Positions 6,503-7,364 of a DNA stretch of 7,364 nt are shown piece by piece. Each line of letters starts with the position of its first letter. The first letter of the stretch is position 1. The position numbers and the translations under genes are program-made. The notes beneath the pieces are model-generated. The model saw nothing but the letters and a program-made list of their open reading frames with translations, had not been told where the DNA came from and made no database searches. This stretch comes from Chitinophagaceae bacterium. Lineage in GTDB: Bacteria > Bacteroidota > Bacteroidia > Chitinophagales > Chitinophagaceae. The stretch is from assembly GCA_023251335.1 (NCBI GenBank), contig JAHEZA010000106.1, positions 1 through 7,364 on the forward strand, read 5' to 3'.

Positions 6503-6868
6503 TTATCCACAGTTTTCAGCCATTTGTTGATATCTTTTTCGCTTGCGTACACTCTTTAAAGAGACACCTTGAAGAATGTATTGCAATGCTTCATGAGTGA
6601 TAGAAAACTGTTCATTGTTTTTACCGCTGGCTGGCATTTCATAAGTTCCTTTTTCAAGCCTTTTGTAATACACAGCAAAACCATCGCCTTCCCACAAAAG
6701 CAGTTTTACCTGGTTATGCTTTTTATTAATAAAAATAAATACCGCTCCGTTTAAAACATCCATTTTTAATTCTGAGGTAACGATGCCGCTTAAACTATCA
6801 AAACCTTTGCGCATGTCCGTTGGCTGGCGATGTAAATAGTATTTGCAGGATGCAGATAAATGTAACAC
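6503..6868 (-). CDS. tnpB: IS66 family insertion sequence element accessory protein TnpB
   Basis: The 121-residue product has the hallmark IS66 TnpB (Orf2) motifs: YLHRQPTDMRKGFDSLSGIV at residues 11-30 and LLLWEGDGFAVYYKRLEKGTYEMP at about residues 56-79. The length is as expected (about 115-120 aa). The protein is needed with TnpA and TnpC for IS66 transposition, but its biochemical activity is not established. The start is GTG at 6868, three bases after the tnpA stop, giving MLHLSASCKYYLHRQ, which matches the family N-terminus. An internal ATG (codon 19) would cut the conserved motif. The tight spacing suggests translational coupling with tnpA. The gene looks intact. Confidence 0.92.
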   Translation of the reverse strand: MLHLSASCKYYLHRQPTDMRKGFDSLSGIVTSELKMDVLNGAVFIFINKKHNQVKLLLWEGDGFAVYYKRLEKGTYEMPASGKNNEQFSITHEALQYILQGVSLKSVRKRKRYQQMAENCG

Positions 6869-6871
6869 CTT

Positions 6872-7174
6872 CTAACTGATCAGTGTTTTCAAATAATTAC
6901 TGCTTACCGGTTCGTGAAAAAGTACGCGAATACCTCCCGGAAAATGGATCTCCACTGAAGAAGTAATCACAGGTTTTTCTATTTTCAATTTTACAAAGTG
7001 TTCACTATTATTATCTATGGTTTCATGTTGTCTTCGGTAACATTTATACCAATAATAAAAGGTGTGAGATTTTAAAGATTGCTGCTGACAGAATGCATTT
7101 TGAGAAAGGCCGCTTTGCTTCCATTGTTCGATGAGCTGAAACATTTGATGCCGTACTTCAGGATTGTTGCGCAT
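6872..7174 (-). CDS. tnpA: IS66 family insertion sequence element accessory protein TnpA
   Basis: The 100-residue product starts at the ATG at 7174. The segment FQLIEQWKQSGLSQNAFCQQQSLKSHTFYYWYKCYR is the helix-turn-helix of IS66 Orf1 proteins: 'W..SGLSq..FC....i....fyyW...yr'. A beta-rich C-terminus follows (VEIHFPGGIRVLF, then SSNYLKTLI), which also fits the family. It presumably binds the transposon ends or DNA as an accessory subunit. It is the first gene of the tnpABC transcript, with a Bacteroidota promoter directly upstream, and appears intact. It ends in TAG. Confidence 0.92.
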   Translation of the reverse strand: MRNNPEVRHQMFQLIEQWKQSGLSQNAFCQQQSLKSHTFYYWYKCYRRQHETIDNNSEHFVKLKIEKPVITSSVEIHFPGGIRVLFHEPVSSNYLKTLIS

Positions 7175-7193
7175 GATTTATTTTTTTATCATG

Positions 7194-7224
7194 CAAAACT
7201 ATTGGCTATTATATTTGTGGACAA
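7194..7224 (-). promoter_or_regulatory. Promoter of the IS66 tnpABC operon (TTG-N20-TAGTTTTG)
   Basis: On the minus strand TTG (7224-7222) is separated by 20 bases from TAGTTTTG (7201-7194), an exact TAnnTTTG -7 box with canonical Bacteroidota spacing. The -7 box ends 19 bases before the tnpA ATG. The -33 element touches the inner edge of the right terminal repeat, as expected for a self-contained IS promoter. Confidence 0.7.
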
Positions 7225-7247
7225 GAGGTGGTTGGCTGGAGGGATAC
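7225..7247 (-). repeat. IS66 right terminal inverted repeat (tnpA end)
   Basis: Read inward from 7247 this is GTATCCCTCCAGCCAACCAC followed by CTC. It matches the left end at 20 of 23 positions. The outermost base (7247) is also the first base of a codon in the hydrolase frame that continues to the right. Confidence 0.85.
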
Positions 7248-7364
7248 TTTACTTTGACTATCGTGGTTCGTGGGGAAGTCAAGGGAAATTTAGTTTTAAG
7301 AACTGTGTTGAGGATGTAGTTAATGTAGTTTCATTTTGTAAGAATTATCAAGATTCTTTAAAAA
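7248..7364 (+). pseudogene. Alpha/beta-hydrolase gene fragment, 5' end removed at the IS66 junction, continues beyond the window
   Basis: The frame with codon starts at 7250, 7253 and so on is open to the window end and reads YFDYRGSWGSQGKFSF, then NCVEDVVNVVSFCKNYQDSLK. This is the region of an alpha/beta hydrolase around the conserved 'fDyRG.g.S.G' turn that precedes the nucleophile elbow, followed by the helix 'n..eDv..vv.f'. The nucleophile (GxSxG), Asp and His would lie outside the window. The coding sequence begins abruptly at the IS end, so the N-terminal strands and the oxyanion region are missing. The frame stays open back into the IS, with possible non-ATG starts at 7202, 7217 and 7232, but such a product would lack the protein core. 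I expect a broken gene. The enzyme's substrate cannot be inferred. Confidence 0.7.

Larger units (their letters stand above)
4883..7247 (-). mobile_element. IS66-family insertion sequence, full length with defective tnpC
   Basis: The element is 2365 bp, normal for a three-gene IS66, and holds tnpA, tnpB and tnpC on the minus strand. Its ends are imperfect inverted repeats beginning GTATCCC and matching at 20 of the first 23 positions. The bases flanking the ends are AATACAGC on the left and TTTACTTT on the right, so no 8-bp target duplication of the kind IS66 elements make is visible. The tnpC frame is interrupted by TAG at 5363-5365, and its likely original ATG is followed directly by TAA. 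The copy is therefore probably unable to move by itself, although its ends look usable by an active relative. Its right end abuts the middle of an alpha/beta-hydrolase gene. Confidence 0.9.

Noticed and set aside
5402..6754. Several open frames on the plus strand, and one in another minus frame, across tnpB and tnpC
   Set aside because: All overlap well-supported IS66 coding sequence in other frames.
4875..7255. 8-bp target-site duplication around the IS66
   Set aside because: The flanking octamers AATACAGC and TTTACTTT differ, and shifting the ends by a few bases does not produce a match.
1..7364. CRISPR array, tRNA or rRNA genes
   Set aside because: I found no regularly spaced repeats, cloverleaf-like segments or rRNA-like sequence on either strand.

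Overview
The window looks like chromosomal DNA from a Bacteroidota bacterium, probably a Chitinophaga-like or Sphingobacteria-like lineage. The intergenic DNA is AT-rich and most start codons lack a Shine-Dalgarno sequence. Two genes (the UspA gene and the IS66 tnpA) carry the Bacteroidota -7 box TAnnTTTG upstream. The gene families also fit: a PA2169/DUF2383 protein, a tandem UspA, and an IS66 of the type with a 526-codon tnpC. This assignment is inference; there is no marker gene.

Left part, + strand (1-2965). A secreted PQQ-type beta-propeller protein with an extra C-terminal domain (54-1808) is followed by about 650 bp with no convincing gene. A DUF2383 four-helix-bundle protein (2464-2919) comes next and ends in a clear intrinsic terminator (2934-2965).

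Middle part (2966-4882). Directly after the terminator is a previously unmarked gene relic. Two pieces of a DUF2252 protein, in different frames, have lost the segment between them and everything downstream (about 3001-3292). Two minus-strand genes follow: a tandem-domain universal stress protein (3301-4101) and a VOC/glyoxalase-fold protein (4310-4693). Overlapping the VOC start is a 43-codon reading frame whose first half resembles the N-terminus of an XRE-type helix-turn-helix regulator and which appears truncated. DUF2383, DUF2252 and UspA proteins are plausible members of a general-stress neighbourhood.

Right part (4883-7364). A complete IS66-family element of 2365 bp is bounded by 23-bp imperfect inverted repeats (20/23 identical). 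Its genes tnpA, tnpB and tnpC run on the minus strand from a recognisable promoter at the right end. The element looks dead: tnpC has an in-frame TAG that separates the first two catalytic Asp residues from the catalytic Glu, and its best-placed ATG, behind a good Shine-Dalgarno sequence, is followed at once by TAA. No 8-bp target duplication is present. The right end joins directly to the interior of an alpha/beta-hydrolase gene that runs off the window, and the 5' part of that gene is not on the other side of the IS. An IS-mediated deletion or rearrangement, or an assembly join at a repeat, would explain this.

Overall I see a region eroded by an IS and by gene decay, with several broken genes. 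I do not see a clear novel defence, secretion or biosynthetic system.
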